A stretch of 64,000 nt of DNA, taken from the NCBI RefSeq assembly GCF_018397995.1, contig NZ_BBQH01000010.1, forward strand, positions 294,987-358,986, written 5' to 3'. Of the stretch, positions 40,337-49,631 are shown in pieces (within the stretch, counting starts at the first letter, position 1; each line of letters starts with the position of its first letter). The position numbers and the translations under genes are program-made. A model generated the notes under the pieces. That model saw only the letters and a list, made by a program, of their open reading frames with translations. It ran no database searches and had not been told where the DNA came from. The DNA is from Rhizomonospora bruguierae. GTDB lineage: Bacteria > Actinomycetota > Actinomycetes > Mycobacteriales > Micromonosporaceae.

Positions 40337-42420
40337 CCGGCCGCCTGGATCGCGGTGATGGCCACGGTGTTGACGATGTCCTTGACCGTGGCGCCCCGGG
40401 ACAGGTCGTTGACCGGGCGGCGCAGCCCCTGCATGACCGGGCCGACCGCCACCGCCCCGGCCGAGCGCTGCACCGCCTTGTACGTGTTGTTGCCCGTGTT
40501 CAGGTCGGGGAAGACGAACACCGTGGCCCGCCCGGCGACCGGGTTGCCGGGCAGCTTCGCGGCGCCCACCACCGGGTCGATCGCGGCGTCGTACTGGATC
40601 GGCCCGGCCACCGGCAGGTCCGGCCGGCGCTGGCGGACCAGCGCGGTGGCCGCGGCCACCTTCTCCACGTCGGCGCCGGCCCCCGAGGTGCCGGTGGAGT
40701 ACGACAGCATCGCCACCCGGGGCTCCACGCCGAACCGGGCCGCGGTGTCGGCCGACGAGACGGCGATGTCCGCCAGCGCCTCCGCGTCCGGGTCCGGGTT
40801 GACCGCGCAGTCGCCGTAGACCAGCACCCGGTCCGGCAGCAGCATGAAGAACACGCTCGACGCCACCGAGACGCCCGGCACGGTCTTGATGATCTCGAAC
40901 GCGGGGCGGATCGTCGCCGCGGTGGTGTGCGCGGCGCCGGAGACCATCCCGTCGGCGTACCCCGCGGCCACCATCAGCGTGCCGAAGTAGTTCACGTCCC
41001 GCACCACGTCGTACGCCAGGTCGAGGCCGACCCGCCGGTGCCGGCGCGCCTCGGCGTAGGCGGCGGCGAACTCCTCCCGCCACGGGCTGGTTTCCGGGTC
41101 GACCAGCCGGGCCGCGCCCACGTCCACGCCCAGCTCGCGGGCCCGGCGGGCGATCTCCCCCGGGTCGCCGAGCAGGGTCAGGTCGGCCACCCCGCGGCGC
41201 AGGATCGTCTCGGCCGCCCGCAGGATGCGCTCCTCGGTCCCCTCCGGCAGGACCAGGTGCCGCCGGTCCGCCCGGGCCCGGTCGATCAGGTCGTACTCGA
41301 ACATGAGCGGCGTCACCCGGTCGGAGCGGGTCACCTCCAGCCGGCTGGACAACTCGTCGGTGTCCACCGCCGACTCGAACGCCCCCAGCGCGGCCTCCAC
41401 CTTGCGCGGGGTGGCCACGCTCAACTGCCCCTCGATGCGGCTGGCGGCGGCGATCGTGTGGTAGCTGTCGGCGGCGGTGACCAGCATCGCCAGCCCGGTG
41501 TTGAGCCGCTCGATGACCCGCACCGCCCGCGGGTCCGGCCGCTCACCGAGGGTGATCACCAACCCGGAGAGCGCGACCTGCCCGGCCGCGTGCGCGGCGC
41601 TCGCGGCGATCAGCAGGTCCGCCCGGTCCCCCGGGGTGATCATGAGCGCGCCCTCGACCAGGTAGTCGAGCAGCACCGGCACGTGGGCGGCGCCGACCAC
41701 GAAGTCCAGCACGTCCCGGTCGAGGGCGGCCGGGCCGCCGGTCAGCACGGTGGCGTCCAGGGCCTCGGCCACCTCGGTGACCGTCGGCGCGGAGACCGCC
41801 GGGACCTCCGGGATCGCGTACACCGGCACCGGCAGGCCGGCCGGCGGCTTCGTCTCCGGCTGGACCCGGTTGGCGACCACCGCGAGGACGGTGCTGCCGA
41901 GGTCCACCAGGGAGTGGTAGGCGCTGCGCACGGCGGCCTCGACCGACGCGGCCGGCTGGTCGAGGCCGTCCACCACCGGCACCACCACGCTGCCGAACTC
42001 GGTCGCCAGTCGGGCGTTGAAGGCCAGCTCGCGCGGCAGTTCGCGGGGCCGGTCGCCGTCGTCCGCGGCGAAGTCGCTGCCGGCCACCACGACGGCGGCG
42101 CAGCGGCGCTCCAGCGCCCGGTACCGCTCGACGATGCGGCCGATCAGCTCCTCCCGGCGCCCGTCCGCCACCAGGGCGACGGCCTCCTCCAGGGTCACCC
42201 CGTACGCGTCGGAGTACGGCGCGACCACCGGGTACCGGGTGGTCAGCAGCTCCAGCAGCGGGTCGGTGCGGTCGCCGGGGACCAGCGGGCGGAACACGCC
42301 GATGCGGGCCACCCGCCGGGACAGCAACTCGGTCAGGCCGAGCGCCACGGCGCCCTTGCCACCACCCCGGCCCAGGCCGGTGACGTAGACGCCGCGCGCC
42401 GGCGGACGCTCATCACCCAC
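40333..42420 (-). CDS. pta: Phosphate acetyltransferase, long form
   Basis: This 695-residue enzyme interconverts acetyl phosphate and acetyl-CoA. Like long Pta enzymes it has an N-terminal P-loop-like domain (G-L-G-R-G-G-G-K-G near residue 15, an altered Walker A) and a DRTGG domain (about 210-320). The C-terminal PTA_PTB catalytic domain has P-E-G-T-E-E-R near 384, A-D-G-M-V-S-G-A-A-H-T-T-A near 481 and V-F-P-D-L-N-T-G-N-N near 641. GTG at 42420 overlaps the end of xfp by eight bases, and its stop overlaps ackA. Confidence 0.96.
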   Translation of the reverse strand: MGDERPPARGVYVTGLGRGGGKGAVALGLTELLSRRVARIGVFRPLVPGDRTDPLLELLTTRYPVVAPYSDAYGVTLEEAVALVADGRREELIGRIVERYRALERRCAAVVVAGSDFAADDGDRPRELPRELAFNARLATEFGSVVVPVVDGLDQPAASVEAAVRSAYHSLVDLGSTVLAVVANRVQPETKPPAGLPVPVYAIPEVPAVSAPTVTEVAEALDATVLTGGPAALDRDVLDFVVGAAHVPVLLDYLVEGALMITPGDRADLLIAASAAHAAGQVALSGLVITLGERPDPRAVRVIERLNTGLAMLVTAADSYHTIAAASRIEGQLSVATPRKVEAALGAFESAVDTDELSSRLEVTRSDRVTPLMFEYDLIDRARADRRHLVLPEGTEERILRAAETILRRGVADLTLLGDPGEIARRARELGVDVGAARLVDPETSPWREEFAAAYAEARRHRRVGLDLAYDVVRDVNYFGTLMVAAGYADGMVSGAAHTTAATIRPAFEIIKTVPGVSVASSVFFMLLPDRVLVYGDCAVNPDPDAEALADIAVSSADTAARFGVEPRVAMLSYSTGTSGAGADVEKVAAATALVRQRRPDLPVAGPIQYDAAIDPVVGAAKLPGNPVAGRATVFVFPDLNTGNNTYKAVQRSAGAVAVGPVMQGLRRPVNDLSRGATVKDIVNTVAITAIQAAG

Positions 42421-44842
42421 GGCGGGCCCAGTCCCCGAGCGACCAGTCGCGCACCTCGGGCATGTCCTCCAGGTGCTCCACCACGTACGCCTGGTGCTCG
42501 GCGAGCTTGGCCTCGCACCACGCCATCAGGTCGGCGGCGCCGGGGGGCAGCCGCCGCGCGTTGTTGATCGCGTCCATCACCAGGTGGTACCGCGAGGTCC
42601 GGTTGCGCACGGTCATGTCGAACGGGGTCGTGGTGGTGCCCTCCTCGATGAAGCCACGGACCCGGAACCGGTCGGCGTCCGGCCGGCCGTGCACGAGCTG
42701 GTGGATCGCGCCGGGGTAGCCGTGGAAGGCGAACACCACGTCGACGTTGGTGGTGAACAGTTCGGCGAACCGGACCGCGCTCATGCCGTGCGGGTGGTCC
42801 TTCGGCCGTTGCAGCGCCATCAGGTCCACCACGTTGACCACCCGGGCCCGCAGGCCGGGCAGCCGGTCGCGGAGAATGTTCGCCGCCGCCACCGTCTCCA
42901 TCGTCACCACGTCCCCGGCGCAGGCCAGCACGATGTCCGGGTCGCTGGTGCCGTCGTCGGTGCCGGCCCACTGCCAGATGCCGGCGCCCCGGGTGCAGTG
43001 CTCGATCGCCTCGTCCATGGTCAGCCACTGCAACTGCGGCTGCTTGTCGATGACGATCAGGTTGATGTACGAGCGGGACCGCAGGCAGTGGTCGGCCACG
43101 GAGAGCAGGCAGTTCGCGTCCGGCGGCAGGTAGACCCGGGCGATGTCGCCGCGCTGGGTCAGCACGGTCTGGATCAGGCCGGGGCCCTGGTGCGAGAACC
43201 CGTTGTGGTCGTTGCGCCACGCCGTGGAGGTCAGCAGCACGTTCAGGCTGGGCACCCGGGCCCGCCACGGCAGCCGGGTCGCCTCCTGCAGCCACTTGCC
43301 GTGCTGCACCGTCTGCGAGGCGCTGACCATCGCGAACGCCTCGTAGGTGGCGAACATGCCGTGTCGGCCGGTGAGCGTGTACCCCTCCAGCCAGCCGTGG
43401 CAGTTGTGCTCGGAGAGCACCTCCATCACCCGGCCGTCCCGGCCGATCGCCACGTCGTGCGGGTACACCTGCTCCATGAACGCGCGGTCGGAGACCTCGA
43501 AGACCGCGCCGAGCCGGTTGCTGTTGGTCTCGTCCGGGCAGAACAGGCGGAACCGGTCGGGGTTGCGGGCGTAGACGTCGCGCAGCAACTCGCCGAGCTT
43601 GCGGGTGGACTCGGCGCGCAGCCGGGCCGGCTCGGGCACCTCCACCGCGTACTCGCGGAAGTCCGGCAGCTCCAGGTCGCGGGTGAGCCGGCCGCCGTTG
43701 GCGTGCGGGCTGGCGCTCATCCGCAGATCGCCGGCGGGGGCGAGATCACGCACCGGCGGGGTCGGCGCACCGTCCGCGTCGAACAGCTCCTCCGGCCGGT
43801 ACGAGCGCAGCCACCGCTCCAGCAGCGCCATGTGCTCCGGGTTCTCCCGGACCCCGGACAGCGGGACCTGGTGGGCGCGCCACGTGCCGGTGATCCGCAC
43901 GCCGTCGACCTCGTCCGGGCCGGTCCAGCCCTTGGGGGTGCGCAGCACGATCAGCGGCCAGCGCGGGCGGGTGCCGTCCCACTGCCCGGCCCGCGCCCGG
44001 TGCTGGATGCCCCGGATGGTGCCCCACGCCTGCGCCAGCGCCGCGGCGAACCGGTGGTGCATGCCGGGCAGGTCGTCGCCCTCGACCTCGATCAACTCGT
44101 AGCCGTGCCCCGCCAGCAGCGAGCGGACCTCCTCGCGGCTCTTGCGGGCCAGCACCGTCGGTCCGGCGATCTTCGCGCCGTTCAGGTGCAGGACCGGCAA
44201 CACCGCGCCGTCGCGGACCGGGTTGAGGAACGACACGCCCTTCCAGGAGCCCTCCAGCGGGCCGGTCTCGGCCTCGCCGTCACCGACCACCGCCACCGCC
44301 AGGAGGTCGGGATTGTCCATCACCGCGCCGAACGCGTGGACCAGCACGTAGCCCAACTCACCGCCCTCGTGGATCGAACCGGGCGTGGTCACCGACACGT
44401 GACTGGGAATGCCGCCCGGGCTGGAGAACTGCCGGAACAGCCGCAGCAGCCCCGCCTCGTCCTGGCCGACCCGGGGATAGATCTCACTGTAGGTGCCCTC
44501 CAGGTAGCCGGCCGCCACCAGAGCCGGCCCGCCGTGCCCCGGGCCGGCCAGGTAGATGGCCTCCTGCCCGGTGCGGCGGATCAGCCGGGACACGTGCGCG
44601 TAGACCAGCGCCAGCCCCGGGCTGGTACCCCAGTGGCCGAGCAGCCGCGGCTTGATGTGCTCGGGGCGCAGCGGCTCGCGCAGCAGCGGGTTCGCCCGGA
44701 GGTAGATCTGCCCGACGGTCAGATAGTTGTTCGCCCGCCACCAGGCGTCGATCTGGCGCAGTTCCTCCTCGCTCAGGCTCGCCAGTTCCCGAGCCAGCGG
44801 CTCAGGGTCGAGGTCGGTGGCGTGCTGGATGACTGTGGACAC
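42413..44842 (-). CDS. xfp: Phosphoketolase (xylulose-5-P/fructose-6-P)
   Basis: This 809-residue thiamine-diphosphate enzyme splits xylulose 5-phosphate or fructose 6-phosphate to acetyl phosphate plus triose or tetrose phosphate. Hallmarks are G-H-W-G-T-S-P-G near residue 63, G-P-G-H-G-G-P-A near 90, the TPP motif G-D-G-E-A-E-T-G-P-L near 182, P-D-E-T-N-S-N-R near 440, and H-Q-G-P-G-L near 550. GTG at 44842 has GGAGGGAG eight bases upstream. It heads the xfp-pta-ackA operon, whose genes all overlap. Sites resembling DevR/OsdR boxes lie about 70-100 bp upstream. Confidence 0.97.
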   Translation of the reverse strand: MSTVIQHATDLDPEPLARELASLSEEELRQIDAWWRANNYLTVGQIYLRANPLLREPLRPEHIKPRLLGHWGTSPGLALVYAHVSRLIRRTGQEAIYLAGPGHGGPALVAAGYLEGTYSEIYPRVGQDEAGLLRLFRQFSSPGGIPSHVSVTTPGSIHEGGELGYVLVHAFGAVMDNPDLLAVAVVGDGEAETGPLEGSWKGVSFLNPVRDGAVLPVLHLNGAKIAGPTVLARKSREEVRSLLAGHGYELIEVEGDDLPGMHHRFAAALAQAWGTIRGIQHRARAGQWDGTRPRWPLIVLRTPKGWTGPDEVDGVRITGTWRAHQVPLSGVRENPEHMALLERWLRSYRPEELFDADGAPTPPVRDLAPAGDLRMSASPHANGGRLTRDLELPDFREYAVEVPEPARLRAESTRKLGELLRDVYARNPDRFRLFCPDETNSNRLGAVFEVSDRAFMEQVYPHDVAIGRDGRVMEVLSEHNCHGWLEGYTLTGRHGMFATYEAFAMVSASQTVQHGKWLQEATRLPWRARVPSLNVLLTSTAWRNDHNGFSHQGPGLIQTVLTQRGDIARVYLPPDANCLLSVADHCLRSRSYINLIVIDKQPQLQWLTMDEAIEHCTRGAGIWQWAGTDDGTSDPDIVLACAGDVVTMETVAAANILRDRLPGLRARVVNVVDLMALQRPKDHPHGMSAVRFAELFTTNVDVVFAFHGYPGAIHQLVHGRPDADRFRVRGFIEEGTTTTPFDMTVRNRTSRYHLVMDAINNARRLPPGAADLMAWCEAKLAEHQAYVVEHLEDMPEVRDWSLGDWARRG

Positions 44843-44907
44843 GGACGCTCCCTCCGGGCAGCCTCTTCGGCCCCACCATCCTATGAACGAACCGGGGCCC
44901 CGTCCCG

Positions 44908-44944
44908 GGGACGACCGCCCCTTCCGAGACGGGCCCTTGGTCCC
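44908..44944. promoter_or_regulatory. Two DevR/OsdR-like boxes between xfp and doxX genes
   Basis: GGGACCAAGGGCCC (minus strand, 44944-44931) fits GGGAC-N4-GGCCC, the form I recall for DevR/OsdR boxes. GGGACGACCGCCCC (plus strand, 44908-44921) fits with one mismatch. The first is nearly midway between the two divergent starts (44842 and 45031). Function is inferred from the match and the gene content. Confidence 0.5.
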
Positions 44945-45030
44945 ATCGATCCCGGCGCTCCGGCCCGGGCGCCGCACCCGGCCACGGCGCGATCCTGATG
45001 GTGTCGGAAATCGAGGAAGCGGAGCCGGCC

Positions 45031-45636
45031 ATGACCATCCAGAACAGCACCAGCGAGAGCAGCACCAGAACCCTGACCACCCCGCTCGAGCGGGCCGAGG
45101 TGCCCGGCGCGATGCTGACCAAGGCGGCGGCGAAGACGCTCGCCGTGCTCCGGATCGCGACCGGCTTCGTGTTCCTGTGGGCCTTCCTGGACAAGCTGTT
45201 CGGCCTCGGGTACTCGACCCCGTCCGCGCGGGCCTGGATCAACGGCGGGTCACCGACCAAGGGCTTCCTCTCCTCGGTCGAGGTCGGCCCGTTCCAGTCG
45301 GCGGCGCACGCGATCGCCGGCACCTGGTGGGCGAACGTCCTCTTCATGCTGGGCCTGGCGGCCATCGGGCTGGCCCTGATCAGCGGGATCGGCCTGCGGG
45401 TCGCGGCCGGGTCGGCCACCCTCATGATGGGCATGATGTGGCTCGCCGAGTTCCCGCTCGCCCAGCACACCAGCGCCGGCGCGCCCACCGGCTCGACCAA
45501 CCCGCTGACCGACTACCACCTCGTGTACGCCATCGTCGCGATCGTCCTGGCCGCGGCGTACGCCGGGCACACCTGGGGCCTCGGCCGCCGGTGGGCGAAG
45601 CTGCCCTTCGTCCAGAAGCACCGCTGGCTGATCTGA
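45031..45636 (+). CDS. DoxX/DoxD-family membrane protein
   Basis: This 201-residue protein has about four membrane helices after a 40-residue polar head. R-I-A-T-G-F-V-F-L-W-A-F-L-D-K-L-F-G-L-G-Y in the first helix and G-L-R-V-A-A-G-S-A-T near residue 130 are DoxX-family features. Relatives belong to thiosulfate:quinone oxidoreductase or to redox-stress membrane complexes. ATG at 45031 has CGGAG eight bases upstream; an ATG 11 codons earlier is possible. It is divergent from xfp, shares the DevR-like sites, and ends at a strong hairpin before the Acg-type gene. Confidence 0.85.
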   Translation: MTIQNSTSESSTRTLTTPLERAEVPGAMLTKAAAKTLAVLRIATGFVFLWAFLDKLFGLGYSTPSARAWINGGSPTKGFLSSVEVGPFQSAAHAIAGTWWANVLFMLGLAAIGLALISGIGLRVAAGSATLMMGMMWLAEFPLAQHTSAGAPTGSTNPLTDYHLVYAIVAIVLAAAYAGHTWGLGRRWAKLPFVQKHRWLI

Positions 45637-45650
45637 CCGGCACCCTCCAT

Positions 45651-45679
45651 CGTGGCGAGCCGCACCGCGGCTCGCCACG
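45651..45679 (+). terminator. Strong hairpin terminator after doxX-type gene
   Basis: CGTGGCGAGCCGC (45651-45663) pairs perfectly with GCGGCTCGCCACG (45667-45679) around ACC, a 13-bp stem followed by CATGCTTTGCT. It starts 14 bp after the stop codon. Confidence 0.85.
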
Positions 45680-45748
45680 CATGCTTTGCTGGTCCAGGAG
45701 CGGGTACCGGTCACCCGGGAGCAGCAGCAGGAAACGGAGCGACAAGAC

Positions 45749-46732
45749 ATGAGCGACCAGCAGGCGACGCCACGGCCCACCTCCGCCGCCCTGACGGAGG
45801 CGGCGGCGGTGGCCGGGTACGCGCCGTCGGTGCACAACACCCAGCCGTGGCGGTGGCGGATCCTGCCGGACGCGATGGAGCTGTACGCGGAGCGGTCCCG
45901 GCAGCTGTCGGCGGCCGACCCGGAGGGGCACCTGATGCTGGTCAGCTGCGGCGCGGCGCTGCACCACGCGGTGGTCGCGCTGGCCGCGGCGGGGCGCGCC
46001 GCCGAGGTGCGGCCGCTGCCCGACCCGGACCGGCCGGACCTGCTGGCCCGGGTCACCGCCGAGGCCCCGGCCGAGGTCACCGCCGAGGCGATGCGGCGCA
46101 TGCAGGCGATCCGGCTGCGCCACACCGACCGCCGCCCGGTCAGCGACACGCCGGTACCGGAGGCGGCCGTGCAGGCGATCGTCGCCGCGACCACCGGGCT
46201 GGCCCGGCTGCACCTGCTGACCCGCGACCAGGTCCTCGAACTGGCCGCGGCGGCCAGCGCGGCGGCGGAGGCCGAGCAGGCGGATCCCCAGATGCAGGAG
46301 GAGTTGGCCTACTGGCGGGACCGCGCGCTGCCGCCCGAGGTGCTGCCCGAGCGGCCGGCGCAGACCACGGTGCCGGTGCGGGACTTCGGGGCGCCCGGCA
46401 CGCTGCCGATCGGCCCCGGCCACGACCGCGCCGCCCGGTACGCGGTGCTGTACGGCGACGACGACGAGCCCCGGACGTGGCTGCTGGCCGGGCAGGCGCT
46501 CTCGGCGGCGTGGCTGGCCGCCACCCAGTTGGGCGTGTCGATGGTGCCGCTGTCCAGCGTCATCGAGGTCCCCGGCACCCGGCAGGCGCTGCGCCGCGCG
46601 CTGGCCGACCTCGGCTACCCGTATCTGGTGCTGCGGCTCGGCGTGGCCGACCCCGAGCGCCGCGGCCCCGCCCACCCGCCGCGCCTGCCGGTCGAACAGG
46701 TGATCGACACGTCGGCGGTCGCGGCCGGGTAG
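45749..46732 (+). CDS. Acg family nitroreductase-like flavoprotein
   Basis: This 327-residue protein matches the Acg (Rv2032-like) branch of the nitroreductase fold. A-A-A-V-A-G-Y-A-P-S-V-H-N-T-Q-P-W-R-W is near residue 15, R-H-T-D-R-R-P-V near 130, and the second half has G-Q-A-L-S-A-A-W-L-A-A-T near 250. In Mycobacterium such genes belong to the DosR dormancy regulon, and the protein is thought to bind and perhaps store FMN. ATG at 45749 has CGGAG about ten bases upstream. Its position beside the doxX and xfp-pta-ackA genes supports a hypoxia or redox-stress role. Confidence 0.88.
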   Translation: MSDQQATPRPTSAALTEAAAVAGYAPSVHNTQPWRWRILPDAMELYAERSRQLSAADPEGHLMLVSCGAALHHAVVALAAAGRAAEVRPLPDPDRPDLLARVTAEAPAEVTAEAMRRMQAIRLRHTDRRPVSDTPVPEAAVQAIVAATTGLARLHLLTRDQVLELAAAASAAAEAEQADPQMQEELAYWRDRALPPEVLPERPAQTTVPVRDFGAPGTLPIGPGHDRAARYAVLYGDDDEPRTWLLAGQALSAAWLAATQLGVSMVPLSSVIEVPGTRQALRRALADLGYPYLVLRLGVADPERRGPAHPPRLPVEQVIDTSAVAAG

Positions 46733-46748
46733 GCGGGCCGGGCGCCGG

Positions 46749-47915
46749 TCACCCGTTGCGCCACGCCGCGGCGTCCCCGCTCCACTTCGGAGTGCGCTCG
46801 CTGCGGCCCGGCGCCCGCCCGCGCGCGGCCAGCAGGTGGCCCAGGGCGAACGACCCGAGCACCCCACCGACGCTGACGACCAGCGCCTTCGCCTCCGCCG
46901 GCGCGGGCACCGGACGGGCCAGCAGCGCCAGGAGCACCAGTACGTGCCCCTGGACCACGTAGGCGGCGAACGCGTCCCGGGTCAGCGCCGGGAACCGCAG
47001 TGGCGCCGCGAGGTGCCGCTGCGCCGCGCCGAGTAGCCAGACCGCGAGGTTGACCGACAGCAGCCCCTCCGCCGCCGCGGTGGCGAGCGCGGCCGGGTTC
47101 CAGCCGCCGAGGAAGTGGTCGGTCGGCTCACCCAGGGCCGCGACGAGCAGCGCGAACCCGGCGATGGCCGCGGAGCCGACGAGGGCGGCCAGGCCGCAGG
47201 CGCGGCGCAGCCGGTCCGGCACCGGGTTCGCCAGCCAGCCGGCCCGGGCGGCGTGGACCCCGAGGGCGAACAGCGCGACGAACTGCGGCCACTGGCACAG
47301 GTGGAGCCCGAGCGGGCCGCTGGTGTTCAGCGGGAACCAGCCGCGGACCACGAACGAGCCCGCCGCGACGACGGCCGACAGGCCGAGCAGCCGCCCGATC
47401 GTGATCGGGGTGGGCGGGCCCGCCCCCGCGCCGGCGCGCCGACCGGGCACCGCGCGCAGCACCGCGTACCCGAGCGAAAAGACCAGCAGCACCTCGGCGA
47501 ACCACAGGTGTACCGGGTCCAGCGCGGTGACCGTCGCCCACGGGGAGCGTGGGCGCCCGGTCAGGCGGTCCAGAATGTACTGCGCGGGCGGCCAGAGCAG
47601 CAGGGTGAACACGAGCAGGGGCAGGCCCAGCCGCCGCAGGCGCTCGCGGGCGTACCGGCCCGGCGCCCGGCGGTCGACGGAGGCGGGGGTGAGCAGCCCG
47701 GCGATGAGGAAGAACATGCCCATCGCGAACAGCGCGAACGGCCCGAGGATCCCCTCCAGGACGGCCGTGGTGACCGGCGACAGGGTCACCTCGCGCGCGT
47801 CCGTGTACGCCCACGCGCCCTGGAACGTCGAGTAGCCCGCCCAGGCGTGCCCGAAAATCACCCCCGCGACCAGCACGATCTTCAGCCGGTCCAGGTAAGG
47901 CAGGCGATCGTCCAA
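46749..47915 (-). CDS. Acyltransferase family 3 membrane protein
   Basis: This 388-residue protein has ten or more membrane helices. The family start is R-L-P-Y-L-D-R-L-K-I-V-L-V-A-G-V-I-F-G-H, with the catalytic His in the first helix. F-F-L-I-A-G-L-L-T-P near residue 68 and R-R-L-G-L-P-L-L-V near 93 also fit. Members O-acylate sugars of cell-surface or secondary-metabolite glycans. TTG at 47915 has AAGGGGG nine bases upstream. It converges on the Acg-type gene with a 16-bp gap. The acceptor is unknown. Confidence 0.88.
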   Translation of the reverse strand: MDDRLPYLDRLKIVLVAGVIFGHAWAGYSTFQGAWAYTDAREVTLSPVTTAVLEGILGPFALFAMGMFFLIAGLLTPASVDRRAPGRYARERLRRLGLPLLVFTLLLWPPAQYILDRLTGRPRSPWATVTALDPVHLWFAEVLLVFSLGYAVLRAVPGRRAGAGAGPPTPITIGRLLGLSAVVAAGSFVVRGWFPLNTSGPLGLHLCQWPQFVALFALGVHAARAGWLANPVPDRLRRACGLAALVGSAAIAGFALLVAALGEPTDHFLGGWNPAALATAAAEGLLSVNLAVWLLGAAQRHLAAPLRFPALTRDAFAAYVVQGHVLVLLALLARPVPAPAEAKALVVSVGGVLGSFALGHLLAARGRAPGRSERTPKWSGDAAAWRNG

Positions 47916-48031
47916 TGCCGCCGCCCCCTTCCCCCTCGGCCTCCCCGGTGCACCGGCGGGATGGCCGAAGGGTATGCCGCTGACGGCGGCGCGTCTACAT
48001 CAGACGAGCACCCCGCCGGCGGGCGGGTTCG

Positions 48032-48046
48032 AGGTGACGGTCACCT
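48032..48046. repeat. Palindrome at the end of the MFS gene
   Basis: AGGTGAC-G-GTCACCT is a perfect 7-1-7 palindrome that covers the stop codon of the MFS gene (48041-48043) and lies in the 125-bp gap before the acyltransferase start. It could be a weak terminator or an operator for the acyltransferase gene. Confidence 0.4.
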
Positions 48047-49504
48047 GTCCGGCTCCGCCCTACCCGCCCGGCGCAGGGCGCTGAACAGCGGCGGGGACTC
48101 CCAGGCCGGCTCCGCGCTCTCGTGCCAGCGCTCCAGGTCCGGCGCCTCCAGGCGGGGCCGCCCCGACAGGTACAGGAAGGAGCCGCCGAGGAACCCGGCG
48201 GCGGCCAGGCCCAGGCAGACGAGGATGCCCACCTCGATCCCCGACTCCTGGCCCAGCGACCCCGCGACGAAGGCGAGGATCGGGGAGACCAGGAACGCGG
48301 TGACGCCGCGCAGCAGTTCGATCAGCGCGAACACGCGTTGCAGCAGGCGGGAGCGCAGCGACAGGCCGGCGATGAACAGCGCCGGGGAGACGGACGCCCC
48401 GACGCCCAACCCGACCAGGCCCGTGGCCACCGCCAGCGTCGTCCCGGTGCCGGGCAGAGTGATCACCACCAGCAGCGCGGCCACCACGATCAGCAGCACG
48501 CCGATCCCGGCCAGGACCGGCAGATACCGGGTCCGGAGCAGGGCGCCGAACAGGACGGCGACCGCGCCGGCGGCGACGAACTCCGGCAGGAAGATGAGCG
48601 CGGCGGCGGTGGGCGTGCTCGCCCGGTGCAGGAAACTCAGCAGCAGGCCCATGACGCCGAAGGCGGCGGCGCTGGCGGCGAGCGCGACGAAGATCCCGGC
48701 GACCGGCACCGACGTGGCGAGCGCCTTGACGGGGATGAGCGGGTTCGGGAGCCGGTACTCGTAGATCACCAGGAACACGATCAGGGCGACCCCGACGACG
48801 AGCGGGACGAGCGCCAGCGGGCTGGCCGTCATGCGCGCCTGGAGGACACCGGCCCCGAAGAAGGCCGACACGCAGCCGACGAACGCCACGCCGAGCGCCA
48901 CCACGTCCCACGGCGCGCTGCGGTCCTGCGCCGGCTCGTCCCGGAAGGTCAGCACCGAGAGCAGGAACGCCGCGCCGGCGATGGCCGCCACACCCCAGAA
49001 CAGGGCCCGCCAGTGGCCGACGGCGGCCTGCAGCGCGCCGAGGCTGGGACCGGCGGCCACGGCGCCGAAGATGCACAGGTTCAGGATGCCGGCGCTGATC
49101 GGCATCTTCGCCGCCGGCCAGGCGGTGACCAGCGGCGGCACCGCGGCGATCAACATCAGGCTGGTCAGCAGCCCCTGGACGATGAAGGCGGCCGCGAACA
49201 CCGGCGCGTTCGGCGCCCACGCCGCGAGTACCGACGCGGTGACGAACGCGGCCTCGTACCCGACGAGCAGGCGTCGCGGAGGGAAGCGCGAGGCGAACTG
49301 GATGGCCAGCACGGTGCCCACCGCGTAGGCGCCGGCCGACAGGCTGACGGCAACCTGCAATATCGACAGGGGTACGCCGAGGCTGGCCGAGATGGCCGGG
49401 CCCAGCGGGAGGATGGCCACCACGAGGATCAGGTAGGGAACCAGGGAACAGACGACAAGGGCCACCGCCCCCGGGTAGCTCTCGGCGAGCGGTCCGCGGC
49501 GCAC
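48041..49504 (-). CDS. MFS transporter, 14-helix type
   Basis: This 487-residue carrier resembles DHA2-type MFS proteins by length, with about 14 hydrophobic segments and short loops. F-P-P-R-R-L-L-V-G-Y near residue 74 stands where motif A is usually found and lacks its acidic residue; G-I-L-N-L-C-I-F-G-A-V-A-A-G-P-S-L-G near 140 is the motif C region. A basic tail of about 40 residues ends the protein. GTG at 49504 is weakly supported by upstream purines. The substrate is unknown. It is divergent from the polysaccharide deacetylase gene. Confidence 0.87.
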   Translation of the reverse strand: MRRGPLAESYPGAVALVVCSLVPYLILVVAILPLGPAISASLGVPLSILQVAVSLSAGAYAVGTVLAIQFASRFPPRRLLVGYEAAFVTASVLAAWAPNAPVFAAAFIVQGLLTSLMLIAAVPPLVTAWPAAKMPISAGILNLCIFGAVAAGPSLGALQAAVGHWRALFWGVAAIAGAAFLLSVLTFRDEPAQDRSAPWDVVALGVAFVGCVSAFFGAGVLQARMTASPLALVPLVVGVALIVFLVIYEYRLPNPLIPVKALATSVPVAGIFVALAASAAAFGVMGLLLSFLHRASTPTAAALIFLPEFVAAGAVAVLFGALLRTRYLPVLAGIGVLLIVVAALLVVITLPGTGTTLAVATGLVGLGVGASVSPALFIAGLSLRSRLLQRVFALIELLRGVTAFLVSPILAFVAGSLGQESGIEVGILVCLGLAAAGFLGGSFLYLSGRPRLEAPDLERWHESAEPAWESPPLFSALRRAGRAEPDR

Positions 49505-49631
49505 CCGGGGCCGCTACCCGCACGCCCGGCGGGTAACCGGATGCACCGGCGCGGTGGCCGGGGATACACCCGCGCGGGTGTAGCGCCGCGCATCCGGCCG
49601 CTGCTCGCGCCTGGCTGGCTACCGTCCGTAG

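Noticed and set aside
44894-44906. GGGGCCCCGTCCC as a third DevR-like box
   Set aside because: The gap between half sites is one base instead of four.
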